Origin: Isochrysis galbana
Lineage: Eukaryota > Haptophyta > Isochrysidales > Isochrysidaceae
Assembly: GCA_018136815.1 (NCBI GenBank)
Contig: CM030943.1
Span: 859,975 to 923,974 of the forward strand
DNA length: 64,000 bases
Direction: 5' to 3'
Shown here: positions 41,399-52,134 of the stretch, piece after piece
Position numbering within the stretch: the stretch's first letter is position 1
Layout of the letters: each line of letters starts with the position of its first letter
Made by a program: the position numbers and the translations under genes
The notes under the pieces: generated by a model
Told to the model about the DNA's origin: nothing
The model's input: the letters and a program-made list of their open reading frames with translations, nothing else
The model's database searches: none

Positions 41399-43172
41399 TT
41401 AAGCTTTGCGAAAATCCACCCTACTCGTCCGCTCGGGGAGTTCATCATCATCAAGGGGCTGAAATGGCAGCCAGCCATGGCATGCCACCGCACCACAAAA
41501 GCACTTCTTGCGCCCATCTCCCTGATGAGCTGACATGTTGTTCTCAGGAAGGGAGGAGTTCACACAGCTCTGGGCAGCCTTGCTCTGATTTGCTATCAAC
41601 ACCTGTTGTTCAGGGCTTTCAGCGAAACGGCATTTTTCGCTCTCATCATCCGATGAAAGCGAGACAAATGCGGAACTGTGTGAGGCCTCAGAGACCTGTG
41701 CGCCATCCGTGACGATTGCGCTATGACCTTGCAAAACACGGACACGGTCCCCCGTTTTCCCGTAGGACATGGTGAGCTCCTCGCCTTCCGAGATGCTTCT
41801 TGCAGCAAAGAGCGCGAGTCTTGGTACTTGTGAACCAGCGCGGACTATTTGAGAAGACAAGTTTGGTTCGCATGAATGGTTGATGAAACGACCAACATTT
41901 CCGCGGACCTACAAATCGGAATGTGTGCCGGTAAGACTGTAGCCGAAACATCAACAAGTCGCGTGAGCTTGGTATGCATAAACTGTCTGACACTGGACGA
42001 TGGTGGGTCAATTTCAAGTCAAGAGATTTCTATGTGCGTTACCATGGTAAACGACGAAAAGGTCTCAGCAGCCACTAAAGGCCGCTCAACGAGCACACAG
42101 CCCATATGAGTATTGCGTAGGACTAAGGAGGGCGCACGAGTGGCGCCCTCCAACGTCGAAAATCTGAGGGCAAAACACACCCTGAAGTTCTTACAAATCT
42201 ACAAGCTATGCGTGACTATTTGCTCACCGTTGGGTCAATCCATGTTCTCAATACAAGTCGGCCAATGTGCTCACGGATGCAAATGGCATAGTTTGGCAAC
42301 GAAGGCCCTCGTACTGCTCGGCGCTTTGCTGCCTCACTCGATGAAACATATTCGCCCGCATACTCGCAAACAAAAACTCCCGTGTCGATGCGTTGCAGGG
42401 CGACGAGCCCGTACCCGCGGTTGCGCGTCTTGCAGACGCCAACACGGACGCTCATGCCGCGCGAGCATACAGCATTGGAGCACCAATCTTTACCCGAGTA
42501 AATCATCCGCTTGACCTCGCCATAGCATGCACAGCGCGAGGTACATTCGATAATCGGCGGCTCAAGGGCTTTCAAATCGTCCTCGAGGAGCCTGCGGAGC
42601 CTGCCATGCTCATCATATGCCGCAGCATTGCCCGCACAGAGGCAGCTGCAACGGACAAGAGTGCATGCCCCCGGGCTGCAGTCACAGCCCGCGACATCTA
42701 CCCGTGCCAGCCGGCCGCACATTGCCGTGTCGCAGCCTTTGGAGTGGCGTAGGTAGACAAAGTCGGGTTGCTCCGTCGGTCCATCGGCCACGAGCAGAGG
42801 GACAGGGTGGAGCTCAGAGCCGCAGCTGACGTCAGCACGCCGAGCGAGCAGGTGCGGCCGCAGGACTGCGCGCCAGCCCCGACACGTCGCCGCACAGCAC
42901 GCTACCGACGAGGGTAAAGCTTGGGACGCCACCACCGACAGAGCGGCCAACATTTGCGAGGATGCTTCTGTTGTCTCGAGCCCGTGGTCTGCCCTCCTCA
43001 GATCACTTAGGCTCTGGGAATGAGAGGGAGAAATCGAACGAGGAGATGAGGAAGGAGATCGACCAGGAGAAGAGCGCTTACAGGCGGTTAGCCGAGTGGC
43101 GGGGCGCAGCATCTTGTAGCCGTGTGCGGAGGCGGCGCTGGCCTGGTGCCGCTGAGTAGACTCGGCGTCCAT
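41399..43172 (-). CDS. Pre-SET/SET/post-SET histone lysine methyltransferase with F-box-like N-terminus
   Basis: Two exons, 42228-43172 and 41399-41908, joined between codons (GTGAGC donor, TTGTAG acceptor); 484 residues. The N-terminal 60 residues are Ser/Arg-rich. Residues about 74-111 (LSVVASQALPSSVACCAATCRGWRAVL) resemble the second half of an F-box. A cysteine-rich pre-SET region follows (GCDCSPGACTLVRCSC...PIIECTSRCACYG). The SET domain has RGYGLVALQRIDTGVFVCEYAGEYVS, RTWIDPT, then across the intron RFINHSCEPNL (cofactor site) and ELTMSYG. The C-terminus has a post-SET zinc motif CFCGAVACHGWLPF. Pre-SET plus post-SET places it with the SUV39/SETMAR group, which methylates H3K9 or H3K36; the exact target cannot be told. 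An Asp/Ser-rich insert of about 70 residues separates SET and post-SET. Confidence 0.87.
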
Positions 43173-44945
43173 CTAGCTTCTTGTGAGGAGAGGCGCAGTC
43201 GCTGGCTGGCTCGCGGTCGCCGCCGGTCGCCGAGAGGTCGCGGAGGCGCGCCGGTCCTCAGCTCCTCTGGAGTACTTACGTACTCTACTTGGAGACTCGC
43301 GGTGTGAAGACTGTCGGCGAGGGCGCTGGGCGGGAGGGAGGGTACTGGAGGGGCGGTGCGGGAGTGTTGGAGGGCGAGGACGCGGCGGGCCAGGGCGTCG
43401 AGGAGGGCGTCGTTGTTGAGGAAATCGAGGGGGTTTGGGACGGAGAGGAAATGCGGGTCGGTTTGTAGAGGGCGATGCTGGTCCGGGGCGGCTGGAGAGG
43501 GAAATTAGGGGCGGGGACGGAGGTGGCCGGAGGTGGGGTCTTCGGGCGGGTGGGCGGGGCGGAGAGGCGAGGGGACGGGATTGCCGAGGGGGGTGGACGT
43601 GTAGTCCTCTCGGTGATGAGGCGGGTTGGTTGGAAGGATGGTGGGGGAAGCAGGGAGTGAGGGTTGGGTGGGGGGAGGTGGGAGTGAGGGTTGGCAGGCT
43701 CCGAGAGAGAAGGACTGAGGGGATTGGGATTGGTCAGGCACTGGCGAGTAGAAGGAGAAGGAGGGCTGGCGGGGGGAGAAGGAAGGGGGGCAGGTGGTTG
43801 GAGGAGGTGGCTCGGGTGGCGGTGGCTGGTGATGGTGAAGTTGGTGTGCTGGTTGTTGTGGAGGATGGGGCTTCCAGCTGCCAGCTGTGTTGGGTTTGGT
43901 GCTGTTGCTATTGCGCGGTGGCGTCGTGTGCGGGCGGGTCGAAGGCGGCGGGTGTGTCTTGGTGCGGGGGAAGGGGAGAGAGTGTCTGGAGAGGTGTGGG
44001 CGGCACATCTCCGCTACTATGTGGCTTGTGAGGCTGTGGTTGTGGGTCTGTAACATGGGATGTATGATGCATGGGGCGAGAGTGACGGGAGGACCGACCG
44101 GAGGCGACACGGGAAGGGAGCACGCGGGCCGGTACCGGCGAACCGTGAGCCGGCATGACGAGGGAGAGCAGTACGGGAACAGAGGGGGTGACACAGGGGG
44201 CGTNNNNNNNNNNNNNNNNNNNNNNNNNNNNNNNNNNNNNNNNNNNNNNNNNNNNNNNNNNNNNNNNNNNNNNNNNNNNNNNNNNNNNNNNNNNNNNNNN
44301 NNNGGTGCGGGGGTGGGAGGGGGGTAGTAAAGGGGGAAGGGGGAGGGGCGATTGGCGTGGGGGCCCGCGCGGGCTGCCACCTGCCATTCCCTTTGCTGCT
44401 GCAGGTGGAAGAAGGGGGGGGGGGAATTCCTGGTAGCGGGGGTGGGTGGGGAAGGCTATTGAGAGGGGGAGGGAGGGCCAAGGGGGCGCTGGTACGACCG
44501 GCGGGGCTACCGAGGGTACTGCTGAGCATCACCAGGATGCAAGGGATGGGAGGGAGGTGGCGGAGGTTGCAGGGCACATCTGCCACTGCTGCCTCTGTCT
44601 GCGGGCCACAGAACAGCCTTCGGGTGGGGTGAGGGTGGGGCAGACGGAGAGCCAGAATACCTGAAGGATGGGAGGACCACAGAGAGGAATGAGCGAACTG
44701 AAGAGGAGGAAGGAGAATCGATGGCGCACAGGAGGGAAGAGGACATCAAGGTGGCTCATCGAAGGCAGTTGCAGAATCATTAGATGTTATCCCAGGGGAG
44801 TGAAGAGAGATGGGTAGGGAAGGTGCAGAGCCGGAAGACTTCCGAAATTGCGCCACGCTAGTCTGTTCAAGAGGTTGACGGGCTGGCAATCACTACCCCG
44901 CCTCGAGTGTCCTGACATGCCTTGTCTTTCCCTCCTCGCTTTCAG
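43173..44945. other. G-rich intergenic region, missing ATG13 5' end
   Basis: Very purine-rich plus strand (GGAGG, GGTGGG words) from 43320 to 44660, interrupted by the gap. Long open frames on both strands are low-complexity and not supported as genes. The N-terminal exon of ATG13 should lie here or in the gap, but no matching sequence was found. Confidence 0.5.
44204..44303. other. Assembly gap (100 N)
   Basis: Exactly 100 N, set in a G-rich low-complexity region that probably defeated assembly. It lies 640 bases upstream of the first recognisable ATG13 exon. Confidence 0.98.
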
Positions 44946-47900
44946 TTCAACCTCGAGTCGGATGAGATAGGACTAGTTCGCGACCAGCTCGAGAGCTGGC
45001 GGCAGGACGTCTCTCGGCCCATCTCGCTCGATGTTTACATCGATACTGGCAGTTCCCCACTCATACAAGAGGCGGTCGGCTTGCAGGTGAGCGCAGCCCT
45101 CACCCCAGCTGCTACAGCAGTGCCCACTCCTTGCGGGCGAAGCCTCCTTGTCCGTGGGGCACACGGCGAGCTCCTGCTCATCTCCATGGCACACGGCTCC
45201 ACAAATTGACCCCCCTACCCCAAAAATACTCTGCTACTCGCAGCCGGGCGAGTCTTCCTGCGTGCTTCTCGAGCGCTGGCGCATCGCGTACGAACCACAG
45301 GCTTCCGCCCCATCCAGCATCGCATGGCCCTCGTTTTACAAGCGCTTTATTGTGTTGCTCCGCGCCCTCGCGGCTTACCTCCGTCTCATGCCTACCCACC
45401 GCTTGGCCGCTTCTCTAGCTCGCCTGGCCCCTGCCACCGCGCCCTTGCTCAAATTTAAGATTTCCGCGTGCAATGGCCGAAGCGGGCGCCCAGCTCCCTC
45501 TTCCGCCGCGTCTGCAGCTGAAGCCAGTGCTGCATCGCCAACCCCTCCGACGTCAGAGTCTATGCCACCTGAGGAGGAGCCGATCCTTTACTTCCCACAT
45601 ACCATTGTCCCTGAGCAACACGCGTTCGCTCCTCCCGACACGTCCCATGGAAAGCTGCGGATTTCCGTTGCTTTTCGTCCGACCGCGCTCTTCGGTCGCA
45701 CACGGAGGGACTCGCAGCCAGCCGCTATATGCTGCTGCGAGGGCGGCGAGGCCATCGGCGCACGCCTCATCGCAGACTATCTTCCCGCCGCTCCCCCCGC
45801 CGCTCTCGGCAGCTCGTCCCCGACCGCCACAGCCACCAGCCCGGGTACGGCAGCAGCTGCGGGTCGTTCGCCCGACGCATTTCTTCAGGCGGACGGGTCG
45901 AATCCGCGCTTCGGCCTGCTGCCTCGCCCAGCGGCTATTGCCCAGTCGCATTCGCCGCAGCAGCAGGTGTCGCAGCGGAGGCAATCGCCCCTCATGGCGG
46001 CCGGGATGGGAACCTCTCCCATGGGCACCGCGCGTTCGAATTCCGAGCGGCGCTCGCCGAGCCAAACGTCTCACCCGCAACCGTCGCACTACTGCTCGCA
46101 ACCGTCATCGCATCCGTCTGCGTCCCACGAGTACATGCCCGAACGCTCACCCCCGGTTCCGTTGCCACTGGCTCAGCACAACGCCGCAACGGACAGCACA
46201 AGCCCGAACTTCACCCCCACCGGAGAGGGGTCGCCCTTCACCCTGGCCGGCTGCTCCGCTGGATCTGCCGACGCGGAGCTCGTCTCGATTCACGAGAGGG
46301 CCGCGGCGGCGAAAGCCAACGCGTCTGCGAACGATGAGGCGACGGGGCCTGGGATGGCCGGCGCTGCAGGCGGGCCGGCTGCGGCAGATTCGGCGATGCT
46401 GGCCGCCAACACCCCGGGAGCCTCGCTAGCGGAATCTTCGGCAGGCCGCAAGAAGGGCTGTGGCGGCGGCGTGTGCGGATGCACTCTTCCTCTTGGCGTC
46501 GGCTCGTGTGGCGGTGGTGGACTTGGCGCCTTCTCCATGGGTACGAGTTTCTGTAACAACCGTGCGACCGAGGAACTGCCCTTTGCTATGGACGACGTCG
46601 AAGGCATGGGGCAGGAGGGGGGCACCGAGCACGGAGGCATCGGGGCTTGCCAGCCAGCATGGACTGCCGGTGGGTGCGTGGGGAGTTTTGTCACAGGAGG
46701 TGGCGGAGCGATGGCGGCCACAAAGCATGAGGCAGTGCTTGGCTCCTTCATTGACGAGGTGAGCTCAGGAGAGTGCTTCTTGGCGCCTTGCGCAAGCGCG
46801 GGGTGCAGGTAGGAAAAGAGCAGTCGTGGGCATTCTGGCCGAGCTGCGCAGATTAGCCTGACGCCAGGTCTTGAGCTGACCATCGCCCTCCCCTCCCCAC
46901 CTCGTGCGCGGGCGTTCGCAGGTTGCCCATGCGCCATCCCTTCAGCTGTTTTCGCAGCCTGCCCCATCCTCAACCACTCCGGCTTCACCGATGGCACGAT
47001 CCGTCGAGGACTTTTCTGAACAGCTGGATCATCTCAGGAGAACGTTCTCATCGCTCCCTTGTGCTGTCAATGCTGCAACAAACGTGAGCACGGTCACCGT
47101 GGGTGGCGCTCCCGCCACACCCCACTCCACACCGTGCGCGACTCCCCTTGCACGAGAGCGAGCCGGCGGCGCAGTCCAGCACGGCCAGACCTCATCCGGC
47201 ATGGCTGGGTGCAGAGGAATGGCAGGACTCGACACGCACCGTCGTTGCTCTCATTCGGGAGGCGAGTCAGGAAACAGCCCATCCGCCGTTTTGCCTGCCA
47301 CCTCGGCACCAGTGCGCATTACTCCACGGCAGGGAGCGCTCAGCCCGCTTGGTGCGGCCGCTGGCTGTGGAGGCATCTCGTGCAGCCCTCCCACGAACGA
47401 GTACAGTTTATCACAGGGCAGGTCCCGCCGCCCCACGTCCTTCGGGCGTGGGTCTGCAAGCTGCTCGCCATCCAATGCATCTCCACCCCAATTCACGGGC
47501 TTGCTGGATGCTCCCTTCGGCATGCCGAGCCCTCGTCTCAGCCCGTGCGCCTCCCTGACTCCTTCAGCGCAACCAATTAACCCCTCTCGACCTATTCCCA
47601 CCCTCGCACTCTCACCCCCGCTTGCTGCCTCCGCCGGACTTTCCCCTAGTGCCGCGCCGCTTACCGCCATGTCACCTGTCTCCATCGCTGCCGATGCCGC
47701 GCTGGCCCCTGGCGCAGCGGATGTGGCCGTGACCGCTGCCACCTCCTCTGGGGAGATCCGTTCAGGGTCATCTGCTCCAGGTCCCGATGAGGCGGCGATG
47801 GCCACAACAGGAGCGGAAGCTGGGGTGTCTCTCCTTGGACCGGGAGGCACAGGGCGTTTTTTAAGTTCAAGTTGCTCTGCGGGGGCGGTTCTGTTAAGTG

Positions 47901-48541
47901 GAATCGAGAGGCCCCTACGTGATGTGGCGCATGGTAATGTCAGCGCCTTTGCTCCGGGATGCGCGGCAATCTGCACACAAGACAGGACGGCGTCTAGCAC
48001 TAGTGGCGAAGCGGACGGTGCAACAGCGGTCGGAGCGGCCGGTGATGACGGTGTCGAGGCGGCTCCCACTTCATTGTTAGCGGAGGCGACGGACGTCGAG
48101 CAATCTGCTTCGCCTCCGGTGCTCACCACCCCCACGGCTATTGCTATCGCTCAAGACGAAACAGCCTTGATAACACGCCTTACACAGAATGGATCCGAGC
48201 TCGTCTCAAGCCTCCGAGATGATATTAGCAGCTCCCAGCTAGGCGTTTCGGACCTTGCAGGCTCCAACCTCGTTGGTTCCGACCTTGGGGGTTCGTGCCT
48301 GCAGGATCCCAGTTGTGATTCCTATCCTTCATGCGCAGTTGGAACTGGCTTCGTAGACCCTAACCTCCCACCCCCGAGTGGCTCCATTTCGCCTACTGTT
48401 GACGTGCCACGCACCAAAGACATGCCTCAAGAGGCTGATTCCACCGAACGACTCGCAAGTAGCCCACCACCAGACGACTTCCTTTTTCCCAACGCCCGCA
48501 CTCGTGGCGTCCCTATGGCAGAAGCCTCACCGTTTAGGTAA
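44946..48541 (+). CDS. ATG13: Autophagy protein ATG13 (5' partial)
   Basis: Regulatory subunit of the ATG1/ULK kinase complex that starts autophagosome formation. Exons 44946-45086, 45244-46758 and 46922-48541 join between codons (GTGAGC donors, CAG acceptors) and give about 1090 residues. The N-terminal part is the Atg13 HORMA-type domain: FNLESDEIGLVRDQLESW, PISLDVYIDT, ESSCVLLERWRIAYE (as in fungal VLERWLIE) and PSFYKRFIVLLRALAAYLRLMPTHRL. The remaining 800 residues are disordered, rich in Ser/Pro/Ala, with many possible phosphosites, which is typical. The exon for the first strands of the HORMA domain is missing upstream, perhaps in the gap. The stop at 48539 lies inside a perfect splice donor (TTTAG|GTAAGG). 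The protein may therefore continue into a further exon, for example after CTCCTTCAG at 49260, adding only a few residues. Confidence 0.85.
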
Positions 48542-49312
48542 GGAGCAGTCCGATCAAGCGCTTGAAATGCCGAATAGCTTCATTAAGGGCTTAAGGGGGC
48601 GTGGGTGCGATCCCCGCCACCTTGGAGTTAATTAGTAGTCACAGACGGCATTTACTTCGGCTCGGAGCCGTGTGAGCGGCCCACAACGTCCCGACTTGTC
48701 TCGTTCCATTCTTGACGTGCCATTCCATCCTTGAAATGTCGTGAGTTCTCGAGTAATGCCATACTACTACTACCCGTTAGCTCTTCATGTCTTCATGCTT
48801 CGCGGTGTGGCGCTACCACTATGCTATCTGTCCCCGGTCACCATTATGCTCTTGCTCCGGCCACCGTTGGGTGTCCGTGCCTGACTAAGCCAGGTGAGGC
48901 GGCGTGCATTTACTCGTGGACTTCGTAGCCTATGAATATGATCTGCGCTGTGTGCTCCCCCCACGCACACGTGGTACACCTCGTCTCCCTCTTGAGCTCA
49001 ACCGACTGATCAAGCCCCTGCGCGGAGGAAGCTGCGCGTACACATGCCCAAGCATAGCTCATGCAAGTACTTGTAGCAAAGGAAGGTGTGCACGGTACTT
49101 GTAGGTAGAAAAGGTGTACACGGGAACGGCAATAGGCGACGAGCCCCAAAACAGCTCGCCGTGCATTAGTCTACCATCAGTGCCATTATTTCGACCCGGC
49201 AAGTGGAGTACGAATAGGAGCTGCGGTCCGCGACAACTCTCCAAGAGTAAAACTCCTTCAGGACACCGCGGAAATTCTGATAGAGGGTAGATGTCTAGGG
49301 CTTTAAAAACAC
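48542..49312. other. Intergenic, no supported gene
   Basis: Unremarkable mixed-composition sequence between ATG13 and the structured repeat. A GTGGGTGCGATCCCCGC segment at 48601-48617 could fold like a tRNA T-arm, but no tRNA was found around it. Confidence 0.4.
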
Positions 49313-49880
49313 AACTAAGTTTATACTTAGTTCGTCCATGGGGGGGGGGCACGAGCCCCCCCCCTCTCTCCACTCCTCCCCTGCCGTAGGGGAGGAACCA
49401 CTCATGCTCCTGGCATGCCTGATGGCTTGCCAGGAGCACACTGCCATGCTGACCCATCCTCCTCCCCACAGGCTCGCCTGAATCGCGCGTCCTGGCCCGG
49501 CGTGGCCAGCCCATCGCTCCACCCCCTCCTCTCTCCCTGGTCGACAGGCAGACAGGTGCAGACTAGGGGCCCCAGAGGCGCAGGAGCGCCAGCGAGGGAG
49601 AGGCAGGGGAGGCCAGGGCCCAACCCCAGCCTCCTCTGCCCCCTGAGCTCGCCTCCAGGGGCCGCCAGAGGGCAGCTGCAGGCCTGCCGCAGGCGCGCCA
49701 TCGCGCGTGCCGCAGGAGAGGGGAGAGAGAGCGCGGAGAAGGTGGTGGGCGGAGCGAGAGCTCCGCCCACCGAATATATGTAAGTCTCGCGCCTGTTTAC
49801 AGGATAAGTCGAGACAGAGTCCGCCGCCAGCCCGGAAGGCGGCCGCCCAGGCAGGCATCAAGGCTAGGGCTCGGTTAAAC
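49313..49880 (+). repeat. Structured retroelement repeat, family A, copy 1 (full length)
   Basis: Opens with a perfect 8-bp hairpin AACTAAGT-TTAT-ACTTAGTT (49313-49332), then ATG at 49338 followed by a G run. The body has CTCCTGGCATGCCTGATGG, CTGGTCGACAGGCAGACAGG, GCGAGGGAGAGGCAGGGG and CTGCAGGCCTGCCGCAGGC. Near the 3' end is a perfect 12-bp stem GGTGGGCGGAGC capped by GAGA (49744-49771). A second structure follows: outer stem GTCTCG/CGAGAC (49784-49789, 49810-49815) enclosing CCTG-TTTA-CAGG. Copy 2 at 51460 is nearly identical over about 560 bases. No convincing protein is encoded, so it is probably a non-autonomous retroelement. Confidence 0.75.
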
Positions 49881-50010
49881 CTATTAGTCTATTAATAGAT
49901 TGATACATTGATACCCAATTAATAGGGGGTTTTGGCGCCCAACCTATTAATCGATATGGGGTTATCGAGAAACTCCCTCTATTAATCGATTAACAGGCGG
50001 GGATTTTGGC
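49881..50010. repeat. ATTAATCGAT word array
   Basis: AT-rich island with CTATTAATAGATTGAT, CCAATTAATAGG, CCTATTAATCGATA and CTATTAATCGATTAACAGG within 130 bases, and the phrase GGGGTTTTGGCGCCCAA / GGGGATTTTGGCCCCAA twice. It separates copy 1 of family A from another family A tail at 50025, so it is probably a small inserted element. Confidence 0.45.
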
Positions 50011-50024
50011 CCCAAGGCTCCCTG

Positions 50025-50090
50025 TGCCGCCAGCCCGGTAGGCATAGGAGGAAGGGGGGAACGGATCACCGGGGGGGGGGGGCGCGGGCC
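50025..50090 (+). repeat. Family A 3' tail fragment
   Basis: GCCGCCAGCCCGGTAGGCAT and GGAGGAAGGGGGGAACGGAT match 55644-55682 almost exactly. They continue the order seen after the second hairpin in the family A copies. Confidence 0.5.
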
Positions 50091-50260
50091 ACCGACCATA
50101 TCTAAGCCCTTTTCCCCTATCCCCCTAGTAGTGCACGGGGGGAGTCGCCTGATGGCGGGGGGGAAAGGGCCGGGAGAGAGGGGGTGTAGAAAGTTTTGCT
50201 GCGTGAGTAGAAAGTATAGAGGGTCCACGGCCGCGTGTGCGGTGAGACTATTAAGAAGTT
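50091..50260 (-). mobile_element. LINE 5'-end motif copy
   Basis: On the minus strand, from 50260: AACTTCTTAATAGTCTCACC then GCACACGCGGCC, matching the start of the copies at 40286 and 62748; the similarity fades after 60-100 bases. It directly abuts and cuts off the transposase fragment at 50251-50640. Confidence 0.45.
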
Positions 50261-50640
50261 AAATCTAGGTACTGCTCCAATTCGTCCTTCTCTGCGATGA
50301 TCGGGCGAACAACCTGCTTGGACTTAGCTTTCCCTCCGAGCAAGGTGCCCAACGTGACCTTAAGCTTCTTGAGCAACGCTTGTGGTGCCTCTGCGATCTC
50401 CCCTTGTGATGCGATCTCCGCATGAGAGGCAGAGGGCTCGCCGGGCGACGACATGGCACACAGCTCGTCAGCATCATGCGAACTACCGGGAAGAGCCTCC
50501 ATCTCCACATTAGAGAGGTGGCCATTCCGGATGGCAGGCTTGTACGCGGCCAACCACTCGGTCATCAACTCACGCTTGGCCCACGCCTTGTCACTTGCAA
50601 GGGTGAAGGTGTATTCATCGACGAAGTCGAAGTGTCCCAC
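50251..50640 (-). pseudogene. hAT-like transposase fragment, truncated
   Basis: 129 residues without a recognisable start: MGHFDFVDEYTFTLASDKAW, a middle with PAIRNGHLSNVEMEALPG, and a C-terminal KDELEQYLDLTS. A DELEQYL-type segment is common just before the dimerisation domain of hAT transposases. The frame ends where the LINE 5'-end motif begins, so an insertion probably removed the rest. The family assignment is weak. Confidence 0.35.
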
Positions 50641-51459
50641 AACAAGATTTCAGTCATACTGGGGGGAGTTGATCCATCCGAAGAGGTCCCCCCGTGAAAG
50701 TCACTTTCACCCACACACACATGATTGAGACGATGGGGCTCCTCTGCTACACGTCTAATTGCGCAAGTCTCTGCTACACGTCTGATTGCGCAAGCATCTG
50801 CGGAGACACCCTGGCCGCAGTTGACCAGTCCTCCTGACTCCTCCCGACCGGACTGGGGGTGCGCGAGTCCCGACCACGCACACTGGATGCTTTCTTCCTC
50901 TTATTTACGTTGGATCATTCACTACTCTTGGGGTCCGATCCCGCAGTCCCCGCAAAGGCCCCTCTGGCGGTGTGGTTGGTGGTCGGGATCCACCAGTGGT
51001 CGGGCGGGATTCGGGATTCGTCGGAGTTTCCTTTTTTGTTCGGTTTAAGGTGGTTCTAAAGAGTAAAAAAACCTGCCGCGAGAGCGGCGAGAATGGCGAC
51101 CGCGCCTGCCGCCTGCTCTCCCCTCGGCCCCCCCCCCCCCCCCCCCCCCACGGCACTCTGTGGGCAGGGAGAGGGTGGTCCCCCAGAGGACACCCACTCC
51201 CAGCAAGAGTGGGGAGGCTCCGAGTCCGAAGAGTCGTCGCCGGGACCGCATCGTGAGCCGATCTACATGATCGAAGCACATGGACGAGGGAAGAAGGCGT
51301 CGACCACACACATTCTGTGCGCGATGTGCGACTGGAAGGACCCGAGGTGAAGGAGGCGGTGGCCGAGGCGGCTAGCGGCTAGGCCCAGGTCAATTCTTGA
51401 AGCCCGACTTGCCCAAACTTGCCGGCCGTTCTTGCGGGATTCTTGTGGCGGACCACCCG
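50641..51459. other. Intergenic with a possible zinc-finger fragment
   Basis: Duplicated CTCTGCTACACGTCTGATTGCGCAAG-type unit at 50741-50791 (two copies, 27 bases). A C run lies at 51129-51149. Plus-strand frame 51093-51350 ends HGRGKKASTTHILCAMCDWKDPR, whose C-x2-C is reminiscent of a BED-type finger of hAT elements; only about 40 residues look protein-like. No complete gene. Confidence 0.35.
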
Positions 51460-52026
51460 AACTAAGTTTATACTTGGTTGACCCATGGGGGGGCACGAGC
51501 CCTCCCCTCTCTCCACTCCTCCCCTGCCATGGGGGAGGGACCACCCATCCTCCTGGCATGCCTGATGGCTTGCCAGGAGGCCACTACCCTACTGACCCAC
51601 TCCCTTCCCCACAGGCTCGCCCCATCCATTCGCCCATCCTGGCCCCTCGTGACCAGCCCATCGCTCCAACCCCCCCTCCCCCCCTGGTCGACAGGCAGAC
51701 AGGTGCAGATTGGGGGCCCTAGAGGCTCAGGAGCGCCAGCGAGGGAGAGGCAGGGGAGGCCAGGGCCCAGCCCCAGCCTCCTCTCTCTGCCCCCAGAGCT
51801 GGCCTCCAGGAGCCTCCAGGGGTCGCCAGGGGCAGCTGCAGGCCTGCCGCAGGCGCGCCATCGCGCGTGCCGCAGGAGAGGGGAGAGAGAGCGCGGAGAA
51901 GGGGGTGGGCGGAGCGAGAGCTCCGCTCACCGAAAAATAGGTAAGTCCCGCACCTGTTTACAGGATAAGTCGGGGCTGAGACCGCCGCCCACTCGGAGAC
52001 ACAGGAGGAAGGGGGGCGTGCACACG
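51460..52026 (+). repeat. Structured retroelement repeat, family A, copy 2 (full length)
   Basis: Hairpin AACTAAGT-TTAT-ACTTGGTT (51460-51479; one G-U pair replaces A-U of copy 1), ATG at 51485, and the same body blocks as copy 1. It then has the 12-bp GAGA-capped stem (51904-51931, one G-U pair) and the second structure with outer stem GTCCCG/CGGGGC (51945-51950, 51971-51976) around CCTG-TTTA-CAGG. It ends exactly where homology to the MGQY gene begins (52027). Confidence 0.75.
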
Positions 52027-52134
52027 CACGCATCTGGCGAAACTCCAGAGTCTTCCTCCCAGACATCCACCACCTACCCCTACCCTACACCCCGCTTCAC
52101 TCTCCTCTTCCCCCACAAGCCTCGCTCCTTCACC

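Noticed and set aside
43435-44380. Long open frames on both strands around the second gap
   Set aside because: Gly/Arg-rich on one strand and Pro/Ser-rich on the other, as expected from G-rich low-complexity DNA; no domain, start context or splice pattern.
48601-48617. tRNA-like T-arm (GTGGG-TGCGATC-CCCGC)
   Set aside because: No acceptor stem, D-arm or anticodon arm could be paired in the 75 bases upstream; chance hairpin or long-dead fragment.
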